From Henricia sp. BOLD:AAB3569 (Eukaryota > Echinodermata > Asteroidea > Spinulosida > Echinasteridae), in contig JBBELK010000485.1 in assembly GCA_037783545.1 (NCBI GenBank), forward strand, positions 62,001 through 126,000: a stretch of 64,000 nucleotides of DNA. The letters are read 5' to 3'. Of the stretch, positions 43,872 to 55,439 are shown one piece after another. The notes under the pieces are model-generated. The model had not been told where the DNA came from. It was given only the letters and a program-made list of their open reading frames with translations, and ran no database searches. The position numbers and the translations under genes are program-made. Numbering within the stretch: the first letter of the stretch is position 1; the number at the start of each line of letters is the position of its first letter.

Positions 43872-44409
43872 TATTTGTTATGACCATACAAACGTGCGTA
43901 ATCCACGAGCGCCAGCAGCCAAGGTGTTCCCTTTGACTGTCTCCAACAAGTCGAATGGTGGCGCTATTTTCAAGATGGCCGCCAGATACGTATAAGCCTT
44001 ATGTACATGTCATGCATGTAGGGTCATGGCAAACGGTCGAGTTGACCTGCAGATTGCAATGTCATATGGTTTACGCACGAAACAAAAAGAATATAATTGT
44101 GGGCACCTGCACGTAACATTTATCACAAGAATTAAGCCTGGTGGGTTTCTTACCATGCACGGAAAACAGCAAGATGATGAAGGAAGCCATGCTGGTTTCA
44201 CGAAGCACTTTTGTCATGTTTGTAGATCATGAGATTTTTTTCTTGAACATATCGCACGATTCGCAGTACAGACGTGGAAAACCGTTGGCGAAACAAATTT
44301 TATCCAGCGCGGGCGGTTGCGAGAACCATGTGACCATTTCCGGCCAATCACAGAAAAGCATAGGACGCTTTGACACGACGTCACAAAGCATGTGACCAGT
44401 CCCATCCAA
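43872..44409. other. No gene recognised
   Basis: Contains CAAGATGGCCGCCAG at about 43973 and paired GACCATTTCCGGCCAATCAC / CATCCAATCGC words (44330-44415). Short frames on both strands overlap and show no domain. Confidence 0.4.
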
Positions 44410-44606
44410 TCGCAAAAAGCGCCTGACACGGAAAATGGTCAATCTTTTTTGACCCGGAAATAATGGTCAAAAATAAGTGTTATCAACAGGTCATGTGACC
44501 GGCATTCTTATCCAATCGCAGCAATCGTCTGACCCGGAAAAGGGTCAATTTTTTTTGACCCGGAGAAATGGTCAAAAAATTTACCCGGGAGTTTTTAGAG
44601 TGCATG
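44410..44606. repeat. MITE end with GACCCGGAAA repeats
   Basis: GACC(A/C)CGGAAAA(T/G)GGTCAAT..TTTTTTGACCCGG blocks occur twice (about 44425 and 44530), ending ACCCGGGAGTTTTTAGAGTG. The terminus CACTCTAAAAAC is shared with the start of the array at 34519. Confidence 0.6.
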
Positions 44607-45159
44607 CTTTTAGCCGCGATATCGGGCGAAACACATCGTTTAAGGGTGACGTGAAAGTTTGATTAGTTTCGCAGCAATTTTAATTATAGGCTATAGTCGT
44701 ATATCTTTTTTGTTTCGGAAAATGGGGAAAATCGAGTATTTTAATTACCATTGGCTCCTACATAGCGTGTGTAAAACATATGAGATTAGCTGATTTTTTG
44801 TTTTCTAAAAAAATAGCTTTTCTCCATTTCATACACTTGGGTTGTTCTGTAAGTTTTGCACATTATGCTTGAAAAGTCATTTTATAGAAAATATCAACAT
44901 TCTATTGTGACGGATTCCCGGTTTTTCCTTCGTATTTCTGTGTTTTAATATAAAAGCTGGATTCGCCACTGAAATTGGTAAACCTATTGCTTTTATCAGC
45001 GTCAGTCAGGGACAACTGAACCAGCTGCCCTATGACAAGCAGAACTTCTAGATTCCCTCAATATACAAATTGTGTTTAATAATTACTGTCAATATTGGTT
45101 GACACATTCAAGTATGCTTCTATAATTAAAAAAAAGGGTTCAACTTACTTTATGCTTCA

Positions 45160-45450
45160 TTCTCAGTTGAAATTGTATTTAAGTAAATTTAATAAAAAGC
45201 TGGAAAACCATACTTGTTTGTTGGCTTAGTATAAAAAATTGAACTGGGTAGGCCTAGAAAAATATAGTACGTTCGCCGCATCTCGTATGTAATTTGGTAC
45301 AAACATCTTGGGCTTCCGGAGTTCGTGGCCGCTTCAAACTCGTAAAAGGCGGTGAATTTGTGAACACGATGAAAGATGCTACATTGATACGGCGAACGTT
45401 GAACATTGACACCGACTATGATGCAACACTCACATCGAACATGGTGCACT
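45160..45450 (-). repeat. Dispersed repeat P, copy 4, inverted
   Basis: Reverse-complement match to 19980-20380: AAAGCTGGAAAACCATACTTG, TTGAACTGGGTAGGCCTA, GATACGGCGAACGTTGAACA, CGAACATGGTGCACTG. The TTAA-flanked MITE at 45456 is inserted directly next to it. Confidence 0.75.
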
Positions 45451-45455
45451 GTTAA

Positions 45456-46277
45456 AGGTACACACCGGCCTACTGTTTACATGATTTAGTGATGTGGCAG
45501 CATTAACAATACTTTCTTGATGGTCGTTGTGAAAAAAGATCATCAAAATATCCCGTAATTTACTAAAGAAGTGCAAAATTAACAAAAACGGTCAAAAGAC
45601 GGGTTATACGCTTTACCAGCCGTTGTAACTACGCGCGAGCCTCACGACTTTGTCACAAACGATTCGCTCTTCTACTGCTCAGGATATCTCCAATTTTCTG
45701 CTCACGATTTCACTGGACAGCCCGGACGACCGAATAGGAATTTCCGTTTTGTTTTGAGGAGTTGGCATCATATGTTTTTTCTTCACGAACGTACACCGAA
45801 GTAACACCTGCCTGCTTGTGTGTGTGCACTCAGGCTATTTGCCGTGCTGCGCGGGGCAAATATCCTACACTCCACGGTAGCCTGCCGTAGCACGCGCTCG
45901 CTCCCGTTCTCCGGACTCTCGAAACAAACAATTATGTTCGAATTTTCATAATTTGTTTCATACCTGTATAAATAGTCACTCTTTTGTCAATTACTTATAA
46001 ATATTGGGGGGAATCAGAGTTGAATTTGGTGCAGTTCTGCAGTAACAAACTTTTATACGGCTGGAAATACAACTAACTCACAAGACCACGTGACTTTTCG
46101 GAACCAGAATTTAGTTCCAAAAAGTCACGTGACCTTGAATTTTTCAAAAGTGCTAAAAAACGGCCAAATTTGACTGCGTCTTTTCGGGATATATCTAATT
46201 TACTCTCGAAGGCGCTTCAGAATAATGTATGGGTCTATTTCGAGCCCAAAATAGCCCAACAAAGCCGGTGTGTTCCT
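45456..46277. mobile_element. TTAA-flanked MITE, copy 1
   Basis: Begins AGGTACACACCGGCC and ends GCCGGTGTGTTCCT, with TTAA at 45452-45455 and 46278-46281. It holds a hairpin around CACGTGACTTTTCGGAACC / GGTTCC..AAGTCACGTG. Shares its full layout with 51323-52176. The TTAA target suggests a piggyBac- or Kolobok-type transposase in trans. No coding frame. Confidence 0.88.
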
Positions 46278-46489
46278 TTAAAGTTGCACTGCCCGTGTTT
46301 GGGCCGATTTGGGCGTACAATATATTTTTTTAAAGTTAAATAGGTATTTTTCTAGAATAGAAAAAGTTATCAGCTTTCATTTGGTACCAAGAACGCGAAA
46401 ATCCGTCAAGGATTAATGCCAGTCGATTAAAAACAAGAAATGATTACATGGCTGGCAGGTCATTTAATTGACAGGGTTATGACGTAAAT

Positions 46490-46690
46490 GTACATGTGCG
46501 CGTACATGTGTACATTGTACACATACTATGTACATATGAGCGTACGCGCACATGTACAACATTAGTCCAGATTCTGGACTATATTATTGCGATATTGGAT
46601 CGTAGCGCGGCCGACTATAGAGGGCGCAATATCGATATGATTTGGACTGCGCATAATATAGTCCAGAACTTAACCTCCAGTTCCCCGCTG
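46490..46690. repeat. Hairpin-rich segment
   Basis: TGTACATGTGCGCGTAC (46490-46506) pairs perfectly with GTACGCGCACATGTACA (46541-46557). Just after, AGTCCAGATTCTGGACTAT and AATATAGTCCAGAAC, with ATATTG / CAATAT words, form a second nested foldback up to about 46675. Likely a small MITE. Confidence 0.75.
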
Positions 46691-47194
46691 GGGTCAAAGG
46701 TCAATCGAGCTCATGAATAATCATTCACGTCGCAGAGTTCGATACCGCGATATCGATATCTGCAGCACAGCTGCTTGTTGTGTGCACAAACTGATACGAG
46801 TATTTGCACTACATGTACACATAGCGCGTATTGCATGCAGTGTGCATGTGACTCAGCTCATGAAGCGAGAATAGAGCTAGCTAGATAGCTAGCACGAACG
46901 TTTTAATGGCTAGGTCACTTTGGGGTGGGGCGTGGGGGTACTGCATGTACCTGGGAGGTTCACTGTGAGGGCAGTGCGAGTGATTGGGTGGGGTCCTACA
47001 TGGGAAAACAAAATGTGGATATAGCTTATTCCTTGCTGTGCCATTTACTTCAGTTTCATGCTAAGAGTGCACAAATTTTGTTTTTATAAAAACCAACTAT
47101 TCTTGTTTATCCTGTTCTTTACGTTCAACATGTACATGTACATTGTAGTAGCAGATCCAGTATTTTTGTGGCCCGCTTCAGCTTCAGATAACTT

Positions 47195-48610
47195 AAGACA
47201 TGTTTTGCAATGCACAAAATAATTAAGCAGGCACACAATTCACAAACTCAGCAAAATAAGTTCTCGGTAGTCTTATTTAAATTAATATTTGACACAAGTG
47301 TCATCTAGTAATAGGATTATGACCTGAACATTCATTTAACAACGACATGGGGTGTGAAGCAAAACTGCAATTAAGTGAGCAGTCCATTGAATCCATTCCT
47401 TCAAATTTGGAAGTCTGTCTCAACTTGTGAAGCACAAAACTAATCAAATTATGAGGATGCCTGATTTGAGGGTTTTTATTAACATAATGCACTCTTTCAA
47501 CCAGGGATGGGACATTTAACCGGTTAACCGGGGAAAAAATTAAAAACCGTTTTGCCGAACGTTAAAACAAAACCCAATTTTAAAGAATTTACAATAGTTT
47601 TCAAAGGTTTTTGTAATTACTTCATGAAATTGAAATAAATTTATATGGAGTCGTAGTAAAATTTTCACCGGATAAAAGATTCAACGATTATTTTGAGGGA
47701 TATTGTGTGCATTGCAAATGCATCTATAAAGTAAAACACCACCAACAATTACTTTGGTGTCGGCTGAACGGTTAACCGGTTAACCGACACTGGAAAGAAT
47801 TGCAAACCAGTTTCTGAATTAACCGTAAATGCCCATCCCTACTTTTAACAGATGGGAATGTTAATCTACGAAAAATAGAAATTATTCATCTTTCAGTTGC
47901 AATTTTTAATAAAACTGAATTCATATGACAGTACATCAAGATTTTAAAAATGCATTCTGAATTAAGACGGAGTTACACACTTGAGTTTATTTGTGTTAAA
48001 TCCTTCAATTCATTTGCATGATCCAGTCTTTTTTAAGGGACCTTTCAGTTAACAGACATTTTTTTGCAATGTGCAAATAAGCAGGCACACAATTTACAGG
48101 AAATGTTCCTGTAGAAAAAAAGGCCAGGGGGACTTCATGACTATGCCACCTCAGTACAAACTCAACAAAATAAGTTCCCAGACATTTATGCAAGTTCAAA
48201 CATTTTAAATTAGGCCTAAGTTGAAACAACAATCCTCAGCCAGTATAATTGCCTAGGTAGGCCTATATGAGTGACCTGAACATCCATTTAAAAATGGCAT
48301 GGGGTGTGAAGCAAAACTGCAAGTCCATTCCTTCAAATTTAGAAGTCTCATATTTTTCAGTGTTTCAACATGTGAAACACAAAACTAATCAATTATGAGT
48401 ATTCTTGAATTGAGGGTTTTCATTAACATAGTGTACTTTCAAAAGAAGGGAATGTCAATCTGCAAAAAAAAGAAATTATTAATCTTTCAGTTGTAATTTT
48501 TAACAAAACTGAATTCCTGAATTCAGAATGAGTACATCAAGATTCAAAAACATGCATTCTGAGCTACACAACTGCAAGAATGAGCTACACACATGAGTTT
48601 ATTACTAGTG
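47195..48610 (+). repeat. Local tandem duplication, two copies
   Basis: Copy 1 (about 47195-47995) and copy 2 (about 48050-48610) share AAGCAGGCACACAATT, CATGGGGTGTGAAGCAAAAC, TCCATTCCTTCAAATTT, ACAAAACTAATCAA and AAATTATT(C/A)ATCTTTCAGTTG in the same order. Copy 1 is longer because a hAT-like MITE was inserted into it. No coding function recognised. Confidence 0.8.
47502..47841. mobile_element. hAT-like MITE, 340 bp
   Basis: CAGGGATGGGACATTTAACC at the left and GTAAATGCCCATCCCTA at the right. 8-bp duplication with one mismatch (CTTTCAAC 47494-47501, CTTTTAAC 47842-47849). Inner TTAACCGGTTAACCG blocks on both sides. The unoccupied site can be seen in copy 2 of the surrounding duplication (about 48440). 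Confidence 0.9.
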
Positions 48611-49574
48611 TTCAATTTGCCTTTCACACTAATTTTTCAATGTGACCTGCAGCCATGCACAGAATGTTCATAGATCTACGTGCTGCTGCAGAGGATTACT
48701 GTCTGTGAATGAAATATGAACAATTTCTGCATCTGTCGTAATTAAATTTGGAGCAAAATTACTTAGTAGACAACAAAAATATATCAGTGTAGAATTAATG
48801 CAGCTTTGCACAGGTCAGGAAGTTGTAAAAATTGCCCATTTGCACAGGAATATCTCCAAAAAGCTGCAGAGCTAATCAGAAAAGTATGAATTTTCTGTTC
48901 AAATGTAACATATTTTCAGGATGACATAAAGTGCACAGTACAATGAACCATGCATCTTCAAAAACATAACACTATTATACAAGTCAGTGATTTTTCAAAT
49001 CAGGGCAGTGACCATTCATCCTATCTAGAGCTGAACGTCCCCAACCCCTCCCCCAACCCCCCAATCTGCCTCTTTATGGGTCCATAATATTGCTATGGAA
49101 CAGTGGAAAAAAATATTTGAGGGGCCCTTGAAATGACCAGTATTAAAAAATCAAGCTTTTGAATTTGTATGTTCATGAGCAAAGTTATGACATCACATCA
49201 GGCAAACACAGGATCACTCTAAACTCTGCACAAAATATTGCACCATTTTCTCCAACTTTGATGAAACTCTTGTAACCCATGCATGGCTGCATCATTTGAG
49301 TTTGTTTTACATGTTGCTTGTAAAAGAAATGGAAATAAAAACCGCAGCAGTTTGCCACAACTCCAGTTTGAATTCATGTTTTTCTATACTTTCTCTCAGT
49401 TTCTGTAAACTATTCATTTAAAATTGAAATGAACAGCACCAATGTCTGTATATAAACAAAAAGCTAATGGCTTTTAAAACAGGGTGCAATTTGCTTGGCA
49501 AATTTGTTAAAGTTTGTAATGTGGTACGAAGACCCAGAGGGGACATTTAAGTATTGTGTTTTGTTTTTTTTTAA
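48611..49574. other. No gene recognised
   Basis: AT-rich sequence without an open frame of interest; a C-rich patch lies at 49040-49065. Nothing else can be supported. Confidence 0.4.
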
Positions 49575-50209
49575 TACGTACGTACGTGATAATACTACGT
49601 ACGTACGTGATAATACTACGTACGTACGTGATAATACTACGTACGTACGTGATAAATTACTACGTACGTACGTGATAAATTACTACGTACGTACGTGATA
49701 AATTACTACGTACGTACGTGATAAATTACTACGTACGTACGTGATAAATTACTACGTACGTACGTGATAAATTACTACGTACGTACGTGATAAATTACTA
49801 CGTACGTACGTGATAAATTACTACGTACGTACGTGATAAATTACTACGTACGTACGTGATAAATTACTACGTACGTACGTGATAAATTACTACGTACGTA
49901 CGTGATAAATTACTACGTACGTACGTGATAAATTACTACGTACGTACGTGATAAATTAATACGTACGTACGTGATAAATTAATACGTACGTACGTGATAA
50001 ATTAATACGTACGTACGTGATAAATTAATACGTACGTACGTGATAAATTAATACGTACGTACGTGATAAATTAATACGTACGTACGTGATAAATTAATAC
50101 GTACGTACGTGATAAATTAATACGTACGTACGTGATAAATTAATACGTACGTGATAAATTAATACGTACGTACGTGATAAATTAATACGTACGTACGTGA
50201 TAATAATAA
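49575..50209. repeat. 28-copy palindromic satellite TACGTACGTACGTGATAAAT
   Basis: 28 units: three 21-bp steps (GATAATAC type), 23 steps of 23 bp and one of 19 bp. Every unit carries the self-complementary ACGTACGTACGT. Two spacer types occur in blocks: GATAAATTAC in the left part, GATAAATTAA in the right part from about 49955. The array ends 36 bp before the ATG of the integrase-core gene, so it lies over its promoter region. It can form cruciforms and offers many CpG sites. Confidence 0.95.
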
Positions 50210-50245
50210 GTACTCGCCTATCACTGTACGGATCTATTGGTATAA

Positions 50246-51079
50246 ATGGCAGCGAACAGAGAGAGTCTTGTGCAGTTGTATTTTGAATTAGGATTCAACC
50301 AAAAAGAAACGTTGTATTATTTAGTTGCAAAACATCGAGTAATCATCAGTCTAAGGCATCTCAAACGTATCTTAAAGGGGCTCAGTTTGTATCGTCGTAA
50401 ACATTCAAACGTAGTTGACGTGGCCGTTTTTATTTTGGACGCACTACAAGAATCTGGACAATTACACGGATATCGGTGGATGCATTCAAAGTGTGTAGCG
50501 AATGGACTTAGGGTGTCTAGAGATACTACAAGACACCTCCTTGCCATTTTGGACCCAGAAGGGGTAGATAAGCGGCGTCGAAGACGTCTCCAGGGTAGGC
50601 AATATAGAGGTGTTGGTCCAAACTTTACTTGGCATATTGACTCATACGACAAACTGAAGCCTTACGGTATTTGTATTAATGGATGCATCGACGGCTTCTC
50701 GCGAAAAATAGTCTGGCTAAAAGCCCACCACACTAGCAGTAATCCCAGGGTCATTGCTGGATACTTCATTAGATCTGTGATCGACGAGTGTGGATGCCCA
50801 CGTAGAGTTCGTGCAGACTTGGGAACTGAAAATAGTACGGTCCGAACTATGCAAAGGTTCCTCAGAAGAAATCACCAAGATAGTTTGGCCGGTGAAAAGA
50901 GCTTTGTCTACGGTCAGAGCATAGCAAATCAGCGTATCGAGGCATGGTGGGGCATCCTCCGAAAGGAAAGTGCACAGTTTTGGATGAACATATTTTCTGA
51001 ACTCAAAGATGATGGGGACTTCAACGGACATTTCCTTGATAAAAGTCTAATTCAGTTCTGCTTCATGGCATTAATACAG
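50246..51079 (+). CDS. Integrase-core (DDE) protein, exon 1
   Basis: 278 codons from the ATG at 50246 (within TATAAATGGCAGCG) to a CAG/GTAAGT donor at 51079/51080, phase 0. N-terminal helical region (1-115) with basic KRRRRRL at 109-115, then an rve-like integrase fold: WHID with D132, CIDGFSRKI (D149), RADLGTEN with D191, and ANQRIEAWWG with E232, giving a D-58-D-40-E triad. The family is widespread in fish, cnidarians and marine invertebrates, usually as an uncharacterised integrase-core protein. All triad residues are intact. Whether it is a domesticated or an active transposase gene is not known; no terminal repeats were found. Confidence 0.85.
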
Positions 51080-51322
51080 GTAAGTTAATCAAGAATTGCA
51101 CACAAACCGCTTTTGTAATTATGAATATTTTAACAATGGTTCTGTTCACAGAAATTGTGCACAATCCATTTTCGTATTAAATGTATTCAAATTTACGGGC
51201 TATTTTATTCACCTGCTTCATGCAATTCGATGTCGATAGTTGCAGTTCATTGGCATACAATACTTGTTGCTAGGTCGAACAACTTTGTGGTTTCAAACCT
51301 TTTGAAATGGTATTGTTATTAA

Positions 51323-52176
51323 AGGGACACACCGGCCTACTGTTTACGTAATTTAGTGATACAGCATCTTTGACAATAGTTTTCAAATGGTCCTTGTGAA
51401 ACAAAGACGGTCAAAATGTCCCGTAATTAACCACAACAGTTTAAAATTAATAAACAATGTCAATAGTCGAGTTATACGCTTTACCAGCCGTTCACTATCG
51501 CACTAGACTCACGACTTTGTCGGTAACGATTCGCTTTTCACTTGGCAGCTTTTTGCTTTGGATATCTCTCATTCTTTGCTGAAGATTTCACTGGGCAGCC
51601 TGGACGACTGAATGGGTTTTTCCGTTTTTCTGTAGAGGAGCTGACATTCATGGTTTGTCTTCACGAACGTAGTTCAACAGCACTACTGGTTTTAGGCGGG
51701 CAATGTTTGTGTGCCGTGGGGCTAAAAGTCACATTGTCCGGTAGACTGTCCACGGTGGAACTCGCTTCGGTTCCTTGGACTTTGTGTCCAAATATTATGT
51801 ACGATTTTTCAGAGTTATGTTTAACTTTGTTTACTAACCTGAATAAATAGTCTCTTTTGTCAAATACTCATAATTATTTTGAAAAAAATCATAGCTGAAT
51901 TTGATGCAGTACTGCAGTAATAAACTTCAGGAATAAACTGTGTATCACGCGGCCATACGGCTGGAAATACAACTGACTCACAAGACCACGTGACTTTTCG
52001 GAACCAGAATCTGGTTCCGAAAAGTCACGTGACCTTGACTTTTTGAAAATTGCTAAAAAACGGCCCAATATTTGGTGGTTTATTTTCAGGTTCTCTTTCG
52101 TCTATTTCGGAAAGACTTTCAGAAGAATGTATGGGTCTGTTTCGAGCCTAAAATAGCCCAACAAAGCCGTGTCCTT
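51323..52176. mobile_element. TTAA-flanked MITE, copy 2, in intron
   Basis: AGGGACACACCGGCCTAC at the left, AAAGCCGTGTCCTT at the right, TTAA at 51319-51322 and 52177-52180. The CACGTGACTTTTCGGAACC hairpin is conserved with copy 1. It lies in the intron of the integrase-core gene. The open frame at 51542-51850 is a by-product. Confidence 0.88.
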
Positions 52177-52189
52177 TTAATCAAACCTA

Positions 52190-52680
52190 TGCTGGGCAAT
52201 TCCGCAAATAGGTGGACATGAGGGAAACAAAATAAAACCCAAAATTTATTAGAAACTACCTAGGATGGTTAGAGTATGCCTTTAAGGTTGTAAATTTGTA
52301 TAGGACACTTTGTATTGTCCGTTTTGTAGGTATTGTGGTATCCACTTTTTTGTTATAAGTTGTAATGACAGAAAATGTAACGTCAGTCACATGTAACGTC
52401 AGTCACGCATATTTTCATGTGTACACATATACTGATGCAATATTTCTGACTCCAAATGGTGTGTTTGTTAGGTCCAACTCTTCTATTTTGAGGGGTAGAA
52501 AAACCATTTTGAATGTATCATTAGTTTGAGAAGAAATTGAAAATAAAGATGACTGATTTTTTTGCAAGTCCTTTTTTTGTAACGTCAGTCACGCACATTT
52601 AATGAGCTCCCCTGCATACAATATTGCATTAGTAAACAAAGTGACAGTTATTTTAACAGCTATGGGGGCTTAGCTATTCA
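52190..52680. other. Intron, unassigned
   Basis: Intronic DNA with three AACGTCAGTCAC(A/G) words (about 52380, 52395, 52580). No exon is seen. Confidence 0.4.
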
Positions 52681-52689
52681 GTTAGATAG

Positions 52690-53470
52690 AAGTTGATTTC
52701 GGGATGGTTCGTGTTCGGTTCGTGTTGGGTTCGGGACAGTACGTAGTGAATCCGTAGTGGCAACGTGATGATGCTTGGCGATACTTGGCGATACGGCATA
52801 ATTTTCCCAACACGTTGTCGCCACGTACCATCCCGGACCTCCCCGGACACAACAAAGTCCTGTCGAAAAGTGAAAACCAATGACAAATGCACCTGTATTT
52901 ATAGTCTCCGTGACGGTTCGTGTTGGTTCCGTGTTGGGTCCGGGATGGTTCAGGGTGCATCCGTAGCTCTTCCGGGACAGTTCGGGACATTTCGTGTTGG
53001 GTCCGGGGCAGTTCGTGGTAAAACGTGTTGGGTCCGTGGTAGTACGGGGTGGTTCGTGTTGGGTCTGTGTTGGGTCCGTAGTCAATCCTTGGTAAAACGT
53101 ACTGTTTCCGTGTGGTCCGTCATGGTACGGGACAGTACGGGGGTGTCTGGGTTTTTCCACCGTCGAGGGGACGGTCTGGACGATTTCATCCCGATTCGCC
53201 CCGGAAGAGGGTCATTCTGGGTCCGTGGCTATCCGGGATAATCCTTGTTGTATCCGGCGTTGGTGTGACCTAGGCTTAAACAGTTTTAAAAAGTCGGGGT
53301 GACCTCCCGAACCGCCCAGGACTATCCCGATTCATCCAGTACCATCCAGAACTACCCCGGACCCAACACGAACCACCCAGGAACCAACACGGATAGGACC
53401 CCGGATCGGCAATATTTCAGTCCGGGATGGTTCGGGACCTTGGTGTGACTGGGGCTTAAACAAGAGTGAA
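52690..53470. repeat. Foldback with TTCGTGTTGGGTCCGGGA subrepeats
   Basis: The left part repeats GTTCGTGTTGGGTCCGGGAC-like words many times. The right part (53290-53400) carries the reverse complement (CCGGACCCAACACGAACCAC). Both halves are followed by GGTGTGAC(C/T)..GGCTTAAAC (53263, 53447). It is a non-autonomous element within the intron. The open frames at 52678-53241 on both strands arise from the repeat. Confidence 0.7.
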
Positions 53471-53749
53471 CTAAGAAATTTGTTCCCGAATCACCCCGAC
53501 AATTTTGAACATGTCCAAAATTGTCGGGGCGCTTCCCGATCTTTCAACGAACAACCACAATCATCCCGAGGCAGCCAAGAACCATTCCCCGATTTACTCA
53601 AGGATTGCTATTCTCGGCGATTCGGCTTAAAAATCGGGAATGTGTGAACCTATAGCTTTAACTGGGCCTCACAGTCCCTAAAAGTGGAGGAAACATATCC
53701 ACATACCTCGCCTTTATTAGTTATCAAGTGTTCCTTTGACTATTTTCAG

Positions 53750-54079
53750 AGAGAATTGGATGAGGTCGTCCAAACATGGAACTGTCATCGATTACAGCGA
53801 CATCGTAACATGATTGAGCCGACTGGGAAGCCAATCATAATGTATACCTCCCCGGAGTTATACAACACCAGGAATAAGCTTGTGCCTGTGTCTGTCGATG
53901 ATGTTGAAGTATGCATCGAAGATTGTGTTTTCAAGGACGGGAGACCGTGTAGCAGCAATATAGTTTATCAGTTATGCTGTTACCTTATGATGGAGAACAA
54001 CCTCAGTCTGCCATCGAACGCAGAGGAAGCTACCCAAGTGTATCTCTACCTGCGTGATGCCATCTACCGTGAATTGTAG
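53750..54079 (+). CDS. Integrase-core (DDE) protein, exon 2
   Basis: Acceptor CCTTTGACTATTTTCAG ends at 53749; the phase-0 exon begins RELDEVVQTWNCHRLQRHR and adds 109 residues to the stop at 54077-54079, for a 387-residue protein. Continuation of the family C-terminus (NMIEPTGKP is typical of the alignment after the E residue) supports the join. Intron 51080-53749 (2670 bp) is largely transposon-derived. No AATAAA is close; an ATATAAA lies at about 54090. Confidence 0.8.
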   Translation, partial: RELDEVVQTWNCHRLQRHRNMIEPTGKPIIMYTSPELYNTRNKLVPVSVDDVEVCIEDCVFKDGRPCSSNIVYQLCCYLMMENNLSLPSNAEEATQVYLYLRDAIYREL

Positions 54080-54105
54080 CTGTACTCAATATAAACCATA
54101 TTGAC

Positions 54106-54215
54106 GCTGTACAGGATCATTGTGTCCGCTCTATAACCATTATGTCCGCACCATTGTGTCCGAACAAACATCTGCGGACACAATGGTCCAAGTGGACGCA
54201 ATCGTCCTGTACAGC
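54106..54215. mobile_element. Small MITE after the integrase-core gene
   Basis: GCTGTACAGGATCATTGTGT at the left and GGACGCAATCGTCCTGTACAGC at the right are inverted. Inside, ATTGTGTCCG and CGGACACAATGG alternate. It begins 27 bp after the stop codon and may contribute to the 3' end of the transcript. Confidence 0.75.
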
Positions 54216-55439
54216 TTCTTTAGTTACAGGCAACCGTTTTTCCCTTAGTTTTACAAATTACTAAATTGAACTTCCGTCACCATTTGTGCGTTGCCATGGT
54301 TACTGGGTCGACACTAAAACCAGTGAACGTTTCCCCTGCGCCTTAGCAGTGGGTGTTTTAGGTTACTAGCGAACGTTTAGACCAATTTACCATGGCACTG
54401 GAGCACGCATTTGGTAGTATATTACCTTGCCATTCTTCATGTCCATTACGATTTATTGACAGTTCTGCATGGATAAAAGTAATTGTAGGCCTACATATCG
54501 AAATAAATCCCAAAAAAACTTCGTTTACCCTTGGGCTTTACCCCCCCCCCCCCCCCCCCCCCCACCCACCCCCCCACCCCCCCCCCCCCCCCCGGCCGAA
54601 AGGTGGAAGCTCCGCCCCCACAATTTTAACCTAACTTAATGGTACCACTGGGGATTGAGCCTGCAGGTTCAACTTCGTCACGATAAATGTGCCCATATCG
54701 TGACGTGACTAACTTTCCGTCAGACTTTTCATAATCCCTTTGAAAAATCGTATTTAACAACATACGCCACCAACCATCCATTGAAGTAATGCACATTGCA
54801 CATTATTTTGAGCTGACACGGGGGAAATTTTCGTAACAAACCTTTTTTTAATATGTATGCAACAACAACAATTTGTTTATCGGGAAATAGAGTGCCTGTG
54901 TGTTGCCCTTTTTGACTATCCCGAAGCGAAGCGGAGGTATAGTCAAAATTTGCCAACACCGACGAATATCTTCTACTACAAAGTCTAAACAAAGGGTACT
55001 ATTTCCATCAACTGTATACGTGCATAAAATTGGGTTACATTCTCGATTCGTTTTCCTAAAATAACATAAAACTGTTTTTGAATGTAACAGAGCTGAACAA
55101 AATTGAAAAAGATTGGCAAATGCCTTTAACACGAAAATGTTAAACAACTTATACTTTAATACCTATACAAAACAGGTCATTGTGGTTGCATTCCAGTATG
55201 CACTTTCGTTGAGGGTTATCCATCTCTTGTCATTTGTTTTTAGGAGCGCACATGTTTTACTGCTAAGAGACACCACTTTTGTGTCGAGTGCCTATAGAGG
55301 TTGTTCTTCCGGGCTCTCTCACACACGGAAAAATCTCGCCCGTGATTGGCCGGAGCTTCACGAGTTCATGAATTCGGGAAACCCCGTGTGCCAACTCGGG
55401 ATGTTTCGTGTAATTCGGATACAAATCGTAATAACTCTA
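54216..55439. other. No gene; poly-C tract
   Basis: A run of C interrupted by three A (54541-54593) is the main feature. Other open frames are short and unrecognised. Confidence 0.5.

Noticed and set aside
44214..44442. Overlapping short frames on both strands
   Set aside because: No domain, and they fall in inverted-repeat DNA with CAATCGC/CCGGAAA words.
49575..50209. CRISPR-like regular array
   Set aside because: Units are contiguous with no unique spacers, and the genome is animal; it is a satellite.
51542..51850. 102-residue frame in the integrase-core gene's intron
   Set aside because: It lies inside a MITE whose sister copy at 45456 does not keep the frame.
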